From assembly GCA_947624475.1 (NCBI GenBank), contig CANQKK010000044.1, forward strand, positions 1-7,188: DNA of 7,188 bases. The letters are read 5' to 3'. A program made the position numbers and the translations under genes. Under the pieces are notes generated by a model. That model was given only the letters and a program-made list of their open reading frames with translations. It had not been told where the DNA came from and did not search any database. Source of the stretch: an uncultured Bacilli bacterium. Lineage in GTDB: Bacteria > Bacillota_I > Bacilli_A > RF39 > UBA660. Below are positions 1 to 5,729 of the stretch, one piece after another. The number at the start of each line of letters is the position of its first letter. Within the stretch, counting starts at the first letter, position 1.

Positions 1-73
1 CCATACTGGAATTTGATGTAAGACTAAATTCTACATTAATATATTGAAACTGGAATTTACTTTTTCATTTCAC

Positions 74-112
74 GAAAAGAAAAAAAATTAAAAAAATCTT
101 TCTTTTTTTTTT
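74..112 (+). terminator. Possible weak intrinsic terminator upstream of the HerA-like gene
   Basis: A stretch of A-rich sequence (about 74-82) can pair with the T-rich segment at 99-107 through a nine-pair stem that is almost entirely A-U, with one G-C pair and one G-U pair. The loop is about 16 nt and a T run continues to 112. The stem is weak and the loop long, so this may be only a homopolymer artefact. If real, it would end a transcript entering from the left edge. The T run also forms the -35 area of the next promoter, an arrangement seen again before recF. Confidence 0.25.
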
Positions 113-127
113 GTTATTTGATATAAT
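99..127 (+). promoter_or_regulatory. Extended -10 sigma-A-type promoter for the HerA-like gene
   Basis: A perfect -10 hexamer TATAAT at 122-127 is preceded by TG at 119-120 with one base between, making an extended -10 element (TGATATAAT). The -35 position (about 99-104, TTTCTT) is poor, as is usual for promoters that rely on an extended -10. Transcription would start near 134, leaving a leader of about 30 nt before the start codon. The same TGATATAAT nonamer occurs before recF. Confidence 0.6.
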
Positions 128-165
128 TTATTTGTAATAGGATTAGAGTAAAGAGAGGGACCTAT

Positions 166-1929
166 ATGTTTAAAGAAATTATTTCTATTTCAAAAAACTA
201 TGCTATCGTTAAAATAGATAATGTTGTAACTGACGATTTACTTAACTTAAATGTTGTTTTTGAAGAGCCGAATAAGAAAATTTTAGGTGAAATAGAAGAG
301 ATTAATAACAATCAGGTTAAGATTAATTTCCTTGGAGAATTTCATGGAGATAAGTTTTTTGATGGTATTATTAGAAAACCTAGTACATCTGCTAAAATTA
401 GAATTATTAATGCTAATGAACTGGCTGAACTTACTGGTTATAATGATAAAACCGCAATGATGCTGGGGCTTTCTCCTTTATATAATAATAGTCCTATTAA
501 GATTAATATCGATGAAATGTGGAGTAATCATAGTGCTATTTTTGGTAATACCGGTTCTGGTAAAACTTATGGTGTTTCAAGATTAGTTCAGAATTTGTTT
601 ACTATGAAGGATTATATTCCTTTTAATAGTGTTATTTTTATATTTAATAATACTGATGAATATGATAATGCTTTTAGTTCTATCAATAATTATAATTTCA
701 ATTTTAATTATAAAATGTTTACTACTGATGTTAGTAAAAGTGAAAATATTTTGAAACTACCTCTTTGGCTTATGTCGGTAGATGATTATGCTAATATTTT
801 GGATGTTTCGGAGTATTCACAACTCATGATTATTGAAAAAATGTTATCTTATGTATCTTTGTTTGCGAAAAATGATGAAGAATCAAATAGATATAAAAAT
901 CATTTAATTGCTAAGGCTATCGTTTCAGTTCTTTATTCTAACCAGGTATCCGCTAGAATTAGGGACCAGATATTCTCGATACTTACGGATTGCTATACAA
1001 AAGAACTTAACTTGGATGTCGAGGTTCCAGGTGTCGGATATACGAGAGAATTTAGAAAGTGTTTTGAAATTGACAGTCAAGGACAATTTGCTGAGAGAGT
1101 TTTAATTACACAGTATATTAATCAATTTATCGATAATGATACAAAATGGAATGAAGAGTATGTACCGACTTTCTTTACTATTGATGATTTGGAAATTGCT
1201 CTTAATTTTACATTGATTTCAGAAGGTTTACTATTAAATGAGAAATCATATAGTGAGGCGACCGCTATGAAGGTAAAACTTCATTCTATTTCTAATAGTT
1301 CGCAGAGAAAGTTCTTCGAATGTGAAAATTTTGTTACGATAAATGAGTTTGTTTCTAATTTGATATTGGTTGGAAATAATAAAAGAGCACAGATAATTAA
1401 CTTTGTTTTGGAGAATATTGATGATAGGTTTGCTAAGGCTCTAGTTAAGGTGTACTCGAGAATTTTGTTTAATTTTATGAAGAGTCTTCCTACAAGAGGA
1501 AGTATGCCAATTCACCTTATGTTAGAAGAAGCACACAGATATGTTCAAAGGGATAATGATATTAATATTTTGGGTTATAATATATTTGAAAGAATTGCTA
1601 AGGAAGGTCGTAAGTTTGGTGTCGTTTTAGATTTGATTACCCAAAGACCGACAGAACTATCAGAAACGGTTATTTCGCAGTGTAGTAATTTTTTGATATT
1701 TAAGATTAATCATCCTAGTGATTTAGAATATATCGAGAAGATGGTTCCTAATATAAGTAGTGATGTTATTGAAAAACAAAAATCATTACAATCAGGTACT
1801 TGCGTAGCCTTTGGTAGAATGATGAAAATACCGATGATTGTTAAGATGGAATTACCTGATCCTCCTCCACATAGTTCAAATGCTAGTATATTTGAAAAAT
1901 GGATGATACAGTGGAAAAATAATCAATAG
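166..1929 (+). CDS. HerA-like (DUF87/HAS-barrel) hexameric ATPase
   Basis: Product is a 587-residue HerA/FtsK-superfamily P-loop ATPase; relatives form hexameric rings that move on double-stranded DNA and work with nucleases (HerA-NurA) or with defence effectors such as SIR2 or DUF4297 proteins. Residues 1-90 are beta-rich and fit a HAS-barrel. Walker A is GNTGSGKT (127-134). Residues 156-167 (VIFIFNNTDEYD) sit where the family has DxHGEY. The Walker B region is HLMLEEAHRY (450-459), with E454 in place of the usual Asp and E455 as the likely catalytic Glu. EGRKFG (480-485) supplies a probable arginine finger, R482, and TQRP (492-495) is the family sensor motif. The length is normal for HerA. 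The start is supported by a GAGAGGGA ribosome site at 153-160. It has its own promoter and terminator, so it is not in an operon with dnaA. ATPase identity is firm; the role (repair, segregation or phage defence) is unknown because no partner gene is in view. Confidence 0.88.
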   Translation: MFKEIISISKNYAIVKIDNVVTDDLLNLNVVFEEPNKKILGEIEEINNNQVKINFLGEFHGDKFFDGIIRKPSTSAKIRIINANELAELTGYNDKTAMMLGLSPLYNNSPIKINIDEMWSNHSAIFGNTGSGKTYGVSRLVQNLFTMKDYIPFNSVIFIFNNTDEYDNAFSSINNYNFNFNYKMFTTDVSKSENILKLPLWLMSVDDYANILDVSEYSQLMIIEKMLSYVSLFAKNDEESNRYKNHLIAKAIVSVLYSNQVSARIRDQIFSILTDCYTKELNLDVEVPGVGYTREFRKCFEIDSQGQFAERVLITQYINQFIDNDTKWNEEYVPTFFTIDDLEIALNFTLISEGLLLNEKSYSEATAMKVKLHSISNSSQRKFFECENFVTINEFVSNLILVGNNKRAQIINFVLENIDDRFAKALVKVYSRILFNFMKSLPTRGSMPIHLMLEEAHRYVQRDNDINILGYNIFERIAKEGRKFGVVLDLITQRPTELSETVISQCSNFLIFKINHPSDLEYIEKMVPNISSDVIEKQKSLQSGTCVAFGRMMKIPMIVKMELPDPPPHSSNASIFEKWMIQWKNNQ

Positions 1930-1956
1930 AAAGTCTTATAATTTAAGGCTTTTTTT
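1930..1956 (+). terminator. Intrinsic terminator after the HerA-like gene
   Basis: A nine-pair stem, AAAGTCTTA (1930-1938) with TAAGGCTTT (1944-1952), closes a five-base loop and includes one G-U pair. It is followed by a T run to 1956. It starts at the base after the TAG stop codon, so the HerA-like transcript should end here, before the DnaA-box cluster. This protects the origin from read-through and makes dnaA a separate unit. Confidence 0.8.
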
Positions 1957-2120
1957 AGTTATCAACATTATCCACAATGTTGTTGATAAGTAAATTTACA
2001 CATGTTTATAAATTAATTTGTTAAAAATTGTCGATAACTATTTTATTTACTTATTTGATATGGTATTATATTGTGGAAAAAATGTTGAAAAGTTGTTATT
2101 TTAACTGTTAAGTAAAAAAA
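1957..2120. other. oriC, upstream DnaA-box cluster
   Basis: Candidate DnaA boxes (consensus TTATCCACA) lie here. On the + strand, TTATCAACA (1959-1967) directly abuts a perfect TTATCCACA (1968-1976). On the - strand, read on the given strand, there are TGTTGATAA (1981-1989), TGTTTATAA (2003-2011, weak), TGTCGATAA (2029-2037), TGTGGAAAA (2072-2080) and TGTTGAAAA (2083-2091). The first and third boxes form a perfect inverted repeat. The intervening DNA (about 2005-2070) is very AT-rich. The location just upstream of dnaA matches the incA/incB half of the B. subtilis origin. These boxes probably also let DnaA regulate its own promoter just downstream (inference). Confidence 0.85.
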
Positions 2121-2125
2121 TTGAC

Positions 2126-2153
2126 TAGACAAATTTTATTTTTGGTATATAAT
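2126..2153 (+). promoter_or_regulatory. dnaA promoter
   Basis: The -35 hexamer TAGACA (2126-2131, five of six matches to TTGACA) lies 16 bp upstream of a perfect -10 TATAAT (2148-2153). A TTGACT at 2121-2126 is an alternative -35, but its spacing to the same -10 (21 bp) is too long. The start point would be near 2160, about 39 nt before the dnaA start codon. DnaA boxes end about 35 bp upstream of the -35, consistent with autoregulation. Confidence 0.65.
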
Positions 2154-2198
2154 AAAGTTAATAGAAATTTAGTTGTAAGAAGTTGAGGAGGTTTTGAT

Positions 2199-3566
2199 AT
2201 GAATACAGAATTACTTTGGAATAATTTTCTGGAAAAGATTAAAGACCGAATATCTCCTCTTTCTTATGACACTTGGTTTAAAGATACGAGGCTCTATAAT
2301 TTAAATAATGGAACAGCGGTAGTTTTGGTACCGATGTCTCTTCATAAGAAACATTTAGAGGAAAATTATAAGGAAGATATCGAAGAAATTTTTAATTCAA
2401 TTACAGGGACTAATTTTTCATTTATTTTTAAGTTAGAAAGTGAAATAACAGAAGATGTGGAAAGTAATGATGTATTGGAAATTGATAATAATACTTCATC
2501 TGGTGTTCCTTATCAAGATAAAAATAGTGCTAATTTGAAAGGTGAATATACATTTGACAACTTTATTGTGGGAGATTCTAATAGGTTTGCTTTTACTGCT
2601 GCAAGAGCAGTTGCCGAAAAACCTGGTAAAGCGTATAATCCTTTATTTCTATATGGTAAAAGTGGTCTTGGTAAAACGCATCTTATGCATTCGATAGGTA
2701 ATTATATTATTGATAACTCTAATAAAAAGGTTCTATATGTCTCTAGTGAACAATTTGTAAATGACTATATATATGCGGTTAGAAATAATGATAAAACTGG
2801 ATTTGATAAAATTGATTCTTTTAAGAGTAAATATCGAAATATCGATGTTCTTATAATTGATGATATTCAGTTTCTAGGAACCGCTACTAAAGGACAGGAA
2901 GAATTTTTCCACACTTTTAATCAACTGCACGACTCTAATAAGCAGATTATTATTGCTTCTGATAGATCGGTAGATGACCTTAAAATGTTAGAAAATAGGC
3001 TTATTACGAGATTTAATTGGGGACTTACTGCTAATATTACACCTCCGGATTTTGATTTACGTGTAAATATCATTAAGAAAAAAATAGCCCATCAAGAGTG
3101 TGCTGATGATATTCCTATTGAAGTTATAGAATATATTGCAAATATTAATGATTCGGACGTCAGACAATTAGAGGGCGCCATTACGAGAGTATTTGCATAT
3201 GCTCTTATGATGAATAAAGGACAAATAACCTTGGATGTGGCTATCGAGGCTCTTAAGGATAAAGTTAGTGATAGAAGTGTTTATAAAAATGATGTTCATC
3301 GAATTCAGAGAATTGTATGTGAGTATTTTAAGATTGATATTGACGCACTAAAAGGAAAAAAAAGGAGTAAGGATATTAATTATCCACGGCAAATTGCAAT
3401 ATATCTGTGCCGAATTATGACTAACGAGTCATTTCAAAAGATGGGTACTTACTTTGGAGGTAGAGATCATTCTACAATTATCAGCGCATATCAAAAGATA
3501 GAAAAGGATTTGAAAACTAATTATCAACTTAAGACGGTGATAGATGAATTAAAAGCGAAGATATAA
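2199..3566 (+). CDS. dnaA: Chromosomal replication initiator protein DnaA
   Basis: DnaA binds DnaA boxes, oligomerises in the ATP form, melts the origin and helps load the replicative helicase. The 455-residue product shows all four domains. Domain I is about residues 1-80, with the LSYDTWF interaction region around W26. Domain II is a short polar linker (about 83-115). The domain III AAA+ core has Walker A GKSGLGKT (153-160), Walker B VLIIDDIQF (217-225), sensor I IIASDR (251-256), the box VII arginines R267/R271 in NRLITRFNWG, and sensor II R322 in DVRQLEGA. Domain IV carries the DNA-binding signature FGGRDHST (419-426). Length is typical for Bacillota. The start is fixed by a strong GAGGAGG site at 2185-2191, seven bases before the ATG. 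It has its own promoter and sits between two DnaA-box clusters. Identification is essentially certain. Confidence 0.99.
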   Translation: MNTELLWNNFLEKIKDRISPLSYDTWFKDTRLYNLNNGTAVVLVPMSLHKKHLEENYKEDIEEIFNSITGTNFSFIFKLESEITEDVESNDVLEIDNNTSSGVPYQDKNSANLKGEYTFDNFIVGDSNRFAFTAARAVAEKPGKAYNPLFLYGKSGLGKTHLMHSIGNYIIDNSNKKVLYVSSEQFVNDYIYAVRNNDKTGFDKIDSFKSKYRNIDVLIIDDIQFLGTATKGQEEFFHTFNQLHDSNKQIIIASDRSVDDLKMLENRLITRFNWGLTANITPPDFDLRVNIIKKKIAHQECADDIPIEVIEYIANINDSDVRQLEGAITRVFAYALMMNKGQITLDVAIEALKDKVSDRSVYKNDVHRIQRIVCEYFKIDIDALKGKKRSKDINYPRQIAIYLCRIMTNESFQKMGTYFGGRDHSTIISAYQKIEKDLKTNYQLKTVIDELKAKI

Positions 3567-3656
3567 AAATACAGTAGTGGATAAATTAGGGGTTATCAAC
3601 ATGGATTGTTGATGAAGAAAGGTATATAAAATAAGAGATAATGTTAGATTTCAACA

Positions 3657-3686
3657 TTATCAATAGCATAATAATAATTATATAAT
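3657..3686 (+). promoter_or_regulatory. Candidate dnaN promoter overlapping a DnaA box
   Basis: A perfect -10 TATAAT is at 3681-3686. The best -35 is TTATCA (3657-3662, four of six matches) at an 18-bp spacing; this is the left part of the DnaA box TTATCAATA. The 11-mer TATATAATAAA around this -10 (3679-3689) is identical to that around the dnaA -10 (2146-2156). If active, DnaA binding would compete with RNA polymerase here. dnaN may also be read through from dnaA, since no terminator lies between them. Confidence 0.45.
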
Positions 3687-3688
3687 AA

Positions 3689-3696
3689 AAGGAAGG
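3689..3696 (+). promoter_or_regulatory. dnaN ribosome-binding site with unusually long spacing
   Basis: AAGGAAGG ends 13 nt before the dnaN start codon at 3710, longer than usual. An out-of-frame ATG at 3700 lies only three bases after the site and opens an eight-codon frame that stops at 3726, inside dnaN. The dnaN start is nonetheless well supported, because MKF is the usual beginning of the clamp protein. Confidence 0.55.
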
Positions 3697-3709
3697 TAGA
3701 TGATAAAAT

Positions 3710-4825
3710 ATGAAATTTGTTGTTAAGAAAGATATTTTGTTAGAAAACTTAAATAATACATCAAGAGCAATTAGTGCAAAGAATTTAATTCCAATATTAA
3801 CAGGTATTAAATTTGATATGATGGAAGATGGATTATATTTGTCCGCTAGTGATACTGATGTTTCTATTAGATCTTTTATTAGTAAAGAAGATTTAACAGA
3901 GGTATCGGAAATTGGTAGTATTGTTATTGGTGGTAAGTATATTGTAGAAATTATTAGGAAACTGCCTAACACAGATATTTCTTTTGAGGTAATAGATGGT
4001 TTTAAACTTATTATTAGTACTGAGAATACTGAATTTAATTTAAATGGAATCAATCCTAATGAATTTCCAAATTTAGATTTAGATGAGACAAAGGAACCAA
4101 TTGTTATTAAAAATAGTGTTTTTAAGGATATTATTAATCAGACTGTAATTGCTACTTCACAAAATGAAACAAGACCTCTTCTTACAGGAATTAATTTCTT
4201 GATTACTGGAAATAAGTTAGAGGTACTTGCTACTGATTCTTATAGACTTGCTAGAAAAGTTGTGGAAATTGATCATAATATTGAAAATGATATTAATATT
4301 ATTATTCCTGGTAAGAATTTACTTGAACTTACAAAGATGCTAGATGAGGATGATGGTACTTTAGAACTTCATTTATTTAGTAATAAAGTTTTATTTAAAT
4401 ATAAAAAGACGGTATTTTTATCGCGACTTCTAAGTGGTACATATCCGACTACTTCGAATATTATACCTAATGATTTTAATACAGAACTAGAATGCTCTTT
4501 TAATGATTTGTTTAATATGATAGATAGGGCATCTCTTCTTACTTCAGATCGAGAGAAAAATACAATTAAGTTATCTCTCAACAAGAAAGAGCTTATGATT
4601 TCTTCTAATTCACCAGAAATTGGAAAGGTTGAAGAAAAAATTGAAGTAGATTCGGATAAGGTAATTAGTATTTCATTTAGTTCGAAGTTTATGCTCGATG
4701 CGATTAAGAGTTTTAATAGTGAAAAGATAGTTTTATGTATGAATAATGATAGTTCTCCTATTGTTATTAAGAATAACGATGATGATTCGTTAGTACAACT
4801 TGTTTTACCTATTAAGACTTCGTAA
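3710..4825 (+). CDS. dnaN: DNA polymerase III beta subunit (sliding clamp)
   Basis: DnaN forms a ring-shaped dimer around DNA that tethers polymerase III and acts as a docking hub for repair and replication proteins. The 371-residue length matches the family and fits three repeated domains of about 120 residues. Recognisable family stretches are ETRPLLTGINF (153-163) and TDSYRLA (175-181) at the start of the second domain, RLLSGTYP (239-246), and the C-terminal QLVLPIKT (363-370), which lines the pocket that binds partner peptides. The N terminus MKFVVKKDILLENL is typical of Bacillota clamps and fixes the start despite the long ribosome-site spacing. It follows dnaA after the downstream origin boxes, the standard arrangement. 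It appears to end before an AT-rich terminator-like hairpin at 5022-5049. Confidence 0.98.
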   Translation: MKFVVKKDILLENLNNTSRAISAKNLIPILTGIKFDMMEDGLYLSASDTDVSIRSFISKEDLTEVSEIGSIVIGGKYIVEIIRKLPNTDISFEVIDGFKLIISTENTEFNLNGINPNEFPNLDLDETKEPIVIKNSVFKDIINQTVIATSQNETRPLLTGINFLITGNKLEVLATDSYRLARKVVEIDHNIENDINIIIPGKNLLELTKMLDEDDGTLELHLFSNKVLFKYKKTVFLSRLLSGTYPTTSNIIPNDFNTELECSFNDLFNMIDRASLLTSDREKNTIKLSLNKKELMISSNSPEIGKVEEKIEVDSDKVISISFSSKFMLDAIKSFNSEKIVLCMNNDSSPIVIKNNDDDSLVQLVLPIKTS

Positions 4826-5021
4826 ATTTTGAAAAGAGTGGCATTTTATTGCGAAAAAGATAAAAGATTACTAAAGATTGTTGTTATTTAAATAGAAAGA
4901 AAAATTTTCTAAAAATGAAAGTTAAAAAAAGGAACATAATTCCTATAGAGATGAAATTATAGATGATGTAAAATAAAAGATAAAAAAGGAAAATAAATAT
5001 ACTAAAAAATATTATTGATAT

Positions 5022-5049
5022 AAGGAAAACATTATTTTTCTTTTTTTTT
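5022..5049 (+). terminator. Probable AT-rich intrinsic terminator after dnaN
   Basis: AAGGAAAA (5022-5029) can pair with TTTTCTTT (5036-5043) in an eight-pair stem with one G-U pair and a six-base loop. The T run continues to 5049. The stem is mostly A-U, so it may be inefficient. It lies nearly 200 bp beyond the dnaN stop but before the likely comK promoter, suggesting that comK is transcribed separately. Confidence 0.4.
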
Positions 5050-5057
5050 ATGAGTAA

Positions 5058-5087
5058 TTGTGTAAAAAAAAAGAATTTTAATATTAT
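5058..5087 (+). promoter_or_regulatory. Tentative comK promoter
   Basis: TTGTGT (5058-5063) and TATTAT (5082-5087, five of six matches to TATAAT) are 18 bp apart and would start transcription near 5094. The -35 is weak and other combinations exist, for example TCGACA at 5089-5094 with CATTAT at 5113-5118. A promoter with a poor -35 that needs an activator would fit a gene of this family, but the exact position cannot be fixed from sequence alone. Confidence 0.3.
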
Positions 5088-5114
5088 TTCGACAAAATTC
5101 AACTTTTTTCGACA
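5087..5114 (+). repeat. Two direct TTTCGACA repeats upstream of comK
   Basis: TTTCGACA occurs at 5087-5094 and again at 5107-5114, exactly 20 bp apart, or about two helical turns. The C- and G-containing core stands out in surroundings that are nearly all A and T. The spacing would place both copies on the same face of the DNA, as expected for an operator bound by a dimer or by two regulator molecules. No known regulator is recognised. Confidence 0.45.
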
Positions 5115-5157
5115 TTATTTTGTGTTCTAATAAAAAATACATATTTTTATATGTGGA

Positions 5158-5166
5158 AAGGGGGGA
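5158..5166 (+). promoter_or_regulatory. Ribosome-binding site that decides the comK start
   Basis: AAGGGGGGA lies five bases before the ATG at 5172. An in-frame upstream ATG at 5151 would place this strong site inside the coding region and has no ribosome site of its own. The protein therefore most likely begins MDSY at 5172 rather than MWKGGIF at 5151. Confidence 0.75.
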
Positions 5167-5171
5167 TTTTT

Positions 5172-5633
5172 ATGGATAGTTATATTTTGAATGAAGATGT
5201 TTTATGTTTTACTCAAGATGACGAAAAAACAAATAGAGTATTGATAATTGAAAAGAATAAAAAGGTATCTGTCGGTATGAGTTGTTTAAAATTTTTAAAG
5301 AGGTGCTGCAAAATTTATGGTCATTCTTATGATATACAAAGACAATTTATTATTGATAATTTTAATTATTATATAAAGACACCAATTATTGTATCAGAAT
5401 ATGATAATTTGATATTCTTTCCGACTACTTCGCCTAATTCGAAAAATTGTATTTGGATTTCCTATAATAATGTCGATAGATATGTGGAAGAAAATGATTA
5501 TACGAGAATATATTTTAAAGGCGGAAAGATTCTTAAAATTAGTGCGTCATTTACTACTATTGATAATCAAATTACGAAATGTATAAAAATAGAAAAGTTT
5601 ATTAATAGTCTAAAATTAAAAAAAGATTGTTAG
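5172..5633 (+). CDS. comK: ComK-family competence transcription factor homologue (short form)
   Basis: ComK is the master activator of late competence (DNA-uptake) genes in B. subtilis and binds paired AT-rich boxes. The 153-residue product follows the ComK fold along its length, compared with B. subtilis ComK from memory. It has an N-terminal SYILNEDVLCF, then RCCKIYGHSYDIQRQ (44-58) against the RSCRFFGSSYAGRKA region. TPIIVSEYDNLIFFPTTSP (70-88) then NCIWIS (92-97) match the most conserved block, PPIMVD...FLFPT...CGWIS. A last segment, GGKILKISASFTTIDNQ (117-133), matches the region before the C terminus. It stops about 40 residues earlier than B. subtilis ComK (192 aa), so it lacks the C-terminal part containing the FMLYP motif bound by the MecA adaptor. 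It lies between dnaN and recF with a terminator behind it, so it is probably monocistronic. Family membership is confident; a true competence role is inference. Confidence 0.85.
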   Translation: MDSYILNEDVLCFTQDDEKTNRVLIIEKNKKVSVGMSCLKFLKRCCKIYGHSYDIQRQFIIDNFNYYIKTPIIVSEYDNLIFFPTTSPNSKNCIWISYNNVDRYVEENDYTRIYFKGGKILKISASFTTIDNQITKCIKIEKFINSLKLKKDC

Positions 5634-5670
5634 TAATTTTATATAAGTAGTTTTTTGAGTAAAAAAATAT

Positions 5671-5709
5671 AAAAAAAGAGAATAAATAGGTTTATTTCTC
5701 TTTTTTTTT
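5671..5709 (+). terminator. Strong intrinsic terminator after comK
   Basis: AAAAAAAGAGAA (5671-5682) pairs perfectly with TTCTCTTTTTTT (5696-5707); after a one-base bulge the stem continues for four more pairs around a four-base loop. A T run to 5709 follows, and the leading A run makes it potentially bidirectional. It separates the comK transcript from recF. The T run sits directly against the recF promoter. Confidence 0.85.
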
Positions 5710-5712
5710 AGG

Positions 5713-5729
5713 TTGTTTTATGATATAAT
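5713..5729 (+). promoter_or_regulatory. Extended -10 promoter for recF-gyrB
   Basis: TATAAT at 5724-5729 is preceded by TG at 5721-5722, giving the extended -10 TGATATAAT, identical to that before the HerA-like gene. At the -35 position (5701-5706) there is only the terminator's T run. The start point would be about 5736. The transcript would then open with a six-pair hairpin, TGTGTA (5736-5741) and TACATA (5746-5751) around a GGGG loop, which might protect the 5' end of the mRNA. Confidence 0.6.

Larger units (their letters stand above)
3567..3709. other. oriC, downstream DnaA boxes and probable unwinding region
   Basis: The dnaA-dnaN gap holds a second DnaA-box set: AGTGGATAA (3576-3584, - strand box), TTATCAACA (3593-3601, +), TGTTGATGA (3607-3615, - strand box) and TTATCAATA (3657-3665, +). 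A degenerate ATTTCAACA (3648-3656) directly abuts the last one. Next come a TAG (3664-3666), three TAA triplets in phase (3669-3677) and a purely A/T stretch to about 3690. This order, boxes then triplets then AT-rich DNA, resembles the DnaA-trio and unwinding element found between dnaA and dnaN in B. subtilis. The boxes at 3593 and 3607 can also form a hairpin, but no T tail follows, so it is not a dnaA terminator. Box calls are direct; the melting site is inference. Confidence 0.75.
4826..5171. other. A-rich spacer between dnaN and comK without a recognisable gene
   Basis: This stretch of about 346 bp is extremely A-rich on the given strand with few C residues, and stops occur in every frame. 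I see no RNA gene and no credible coding region. Its left two thirds contain only short palindromes, such as AGAAAAATTTTCT at 4898-4910. The right third holds a terminator-like hairpin (5022-5049), a possible promoter (5058-5087), two TTTCGACA repeats and two AAAA-N6-TTTT motifs, so it is probably the control region of comK. Many Bacilli have the S4-domain gene yaaA between dnaN and recF; no trace of it is visible here. Confidence 0.6.

Noticed and set aside
3..47. An open frame entering from the left edge (ILEFDVRLNSTLIY, then TGA) that could be the end of an upstream gene
   Set aside because: Fourteen residues give no family evidence, and other frames also stop nearby.
1..60. The 10-mer ACTGGAATTT occurs twice (5-14, 49-58), and ATTGAAAC at 43-50 resembles the end of some CRISPR repeats
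   Set aside because: Only a 10-base match recurs, the copies do not share a longer repeat, and no array is visible. The left edge prevents a firmer test.
908..1105. A short + strand frame inside the HerA-like gene (and a similar minus-strand one at 4369-4584 inside dnaN)
   Set aside because: Both lie wholly within confident genes in other frames.
3593..3615. Hairpin between dnaA and dnaN considered as a dnaA terminator
   Set aside because: The stem is made of two inverted DnaA boxes and no T run follows, so origin function explains it better.
3586..4053. A 155-codon minus-strand frame across the start of dnaN
   Set aside because: It is antisense to the certain dnaN gene and the origin boxes, and its product matches no family.
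4930..4944. AGGAA/TTCCT hairpin next to an A run, resembling a minus-strand terminator
   Set aside because: The stem is only five pairs and no minus-strand gene lies to its right to be terminated.
4915..4962. A 15-codon frame, MKVKKRNIIPIEMKL, in the dnaN-comK spacer
   Set aside because: No ribosome site precedes it and such frames are expected in A-rich DNA; no sign of a broken larger gene could be confirmed.
4884..5102. A 72-codon minus-strand frame rich in Phe, Ile and Leu that looks like a small membrane protein
   Set aside because: It is the complement of the A-rich spacer, starts with TTG without a ribosome site, and its composition follows from base content alone.
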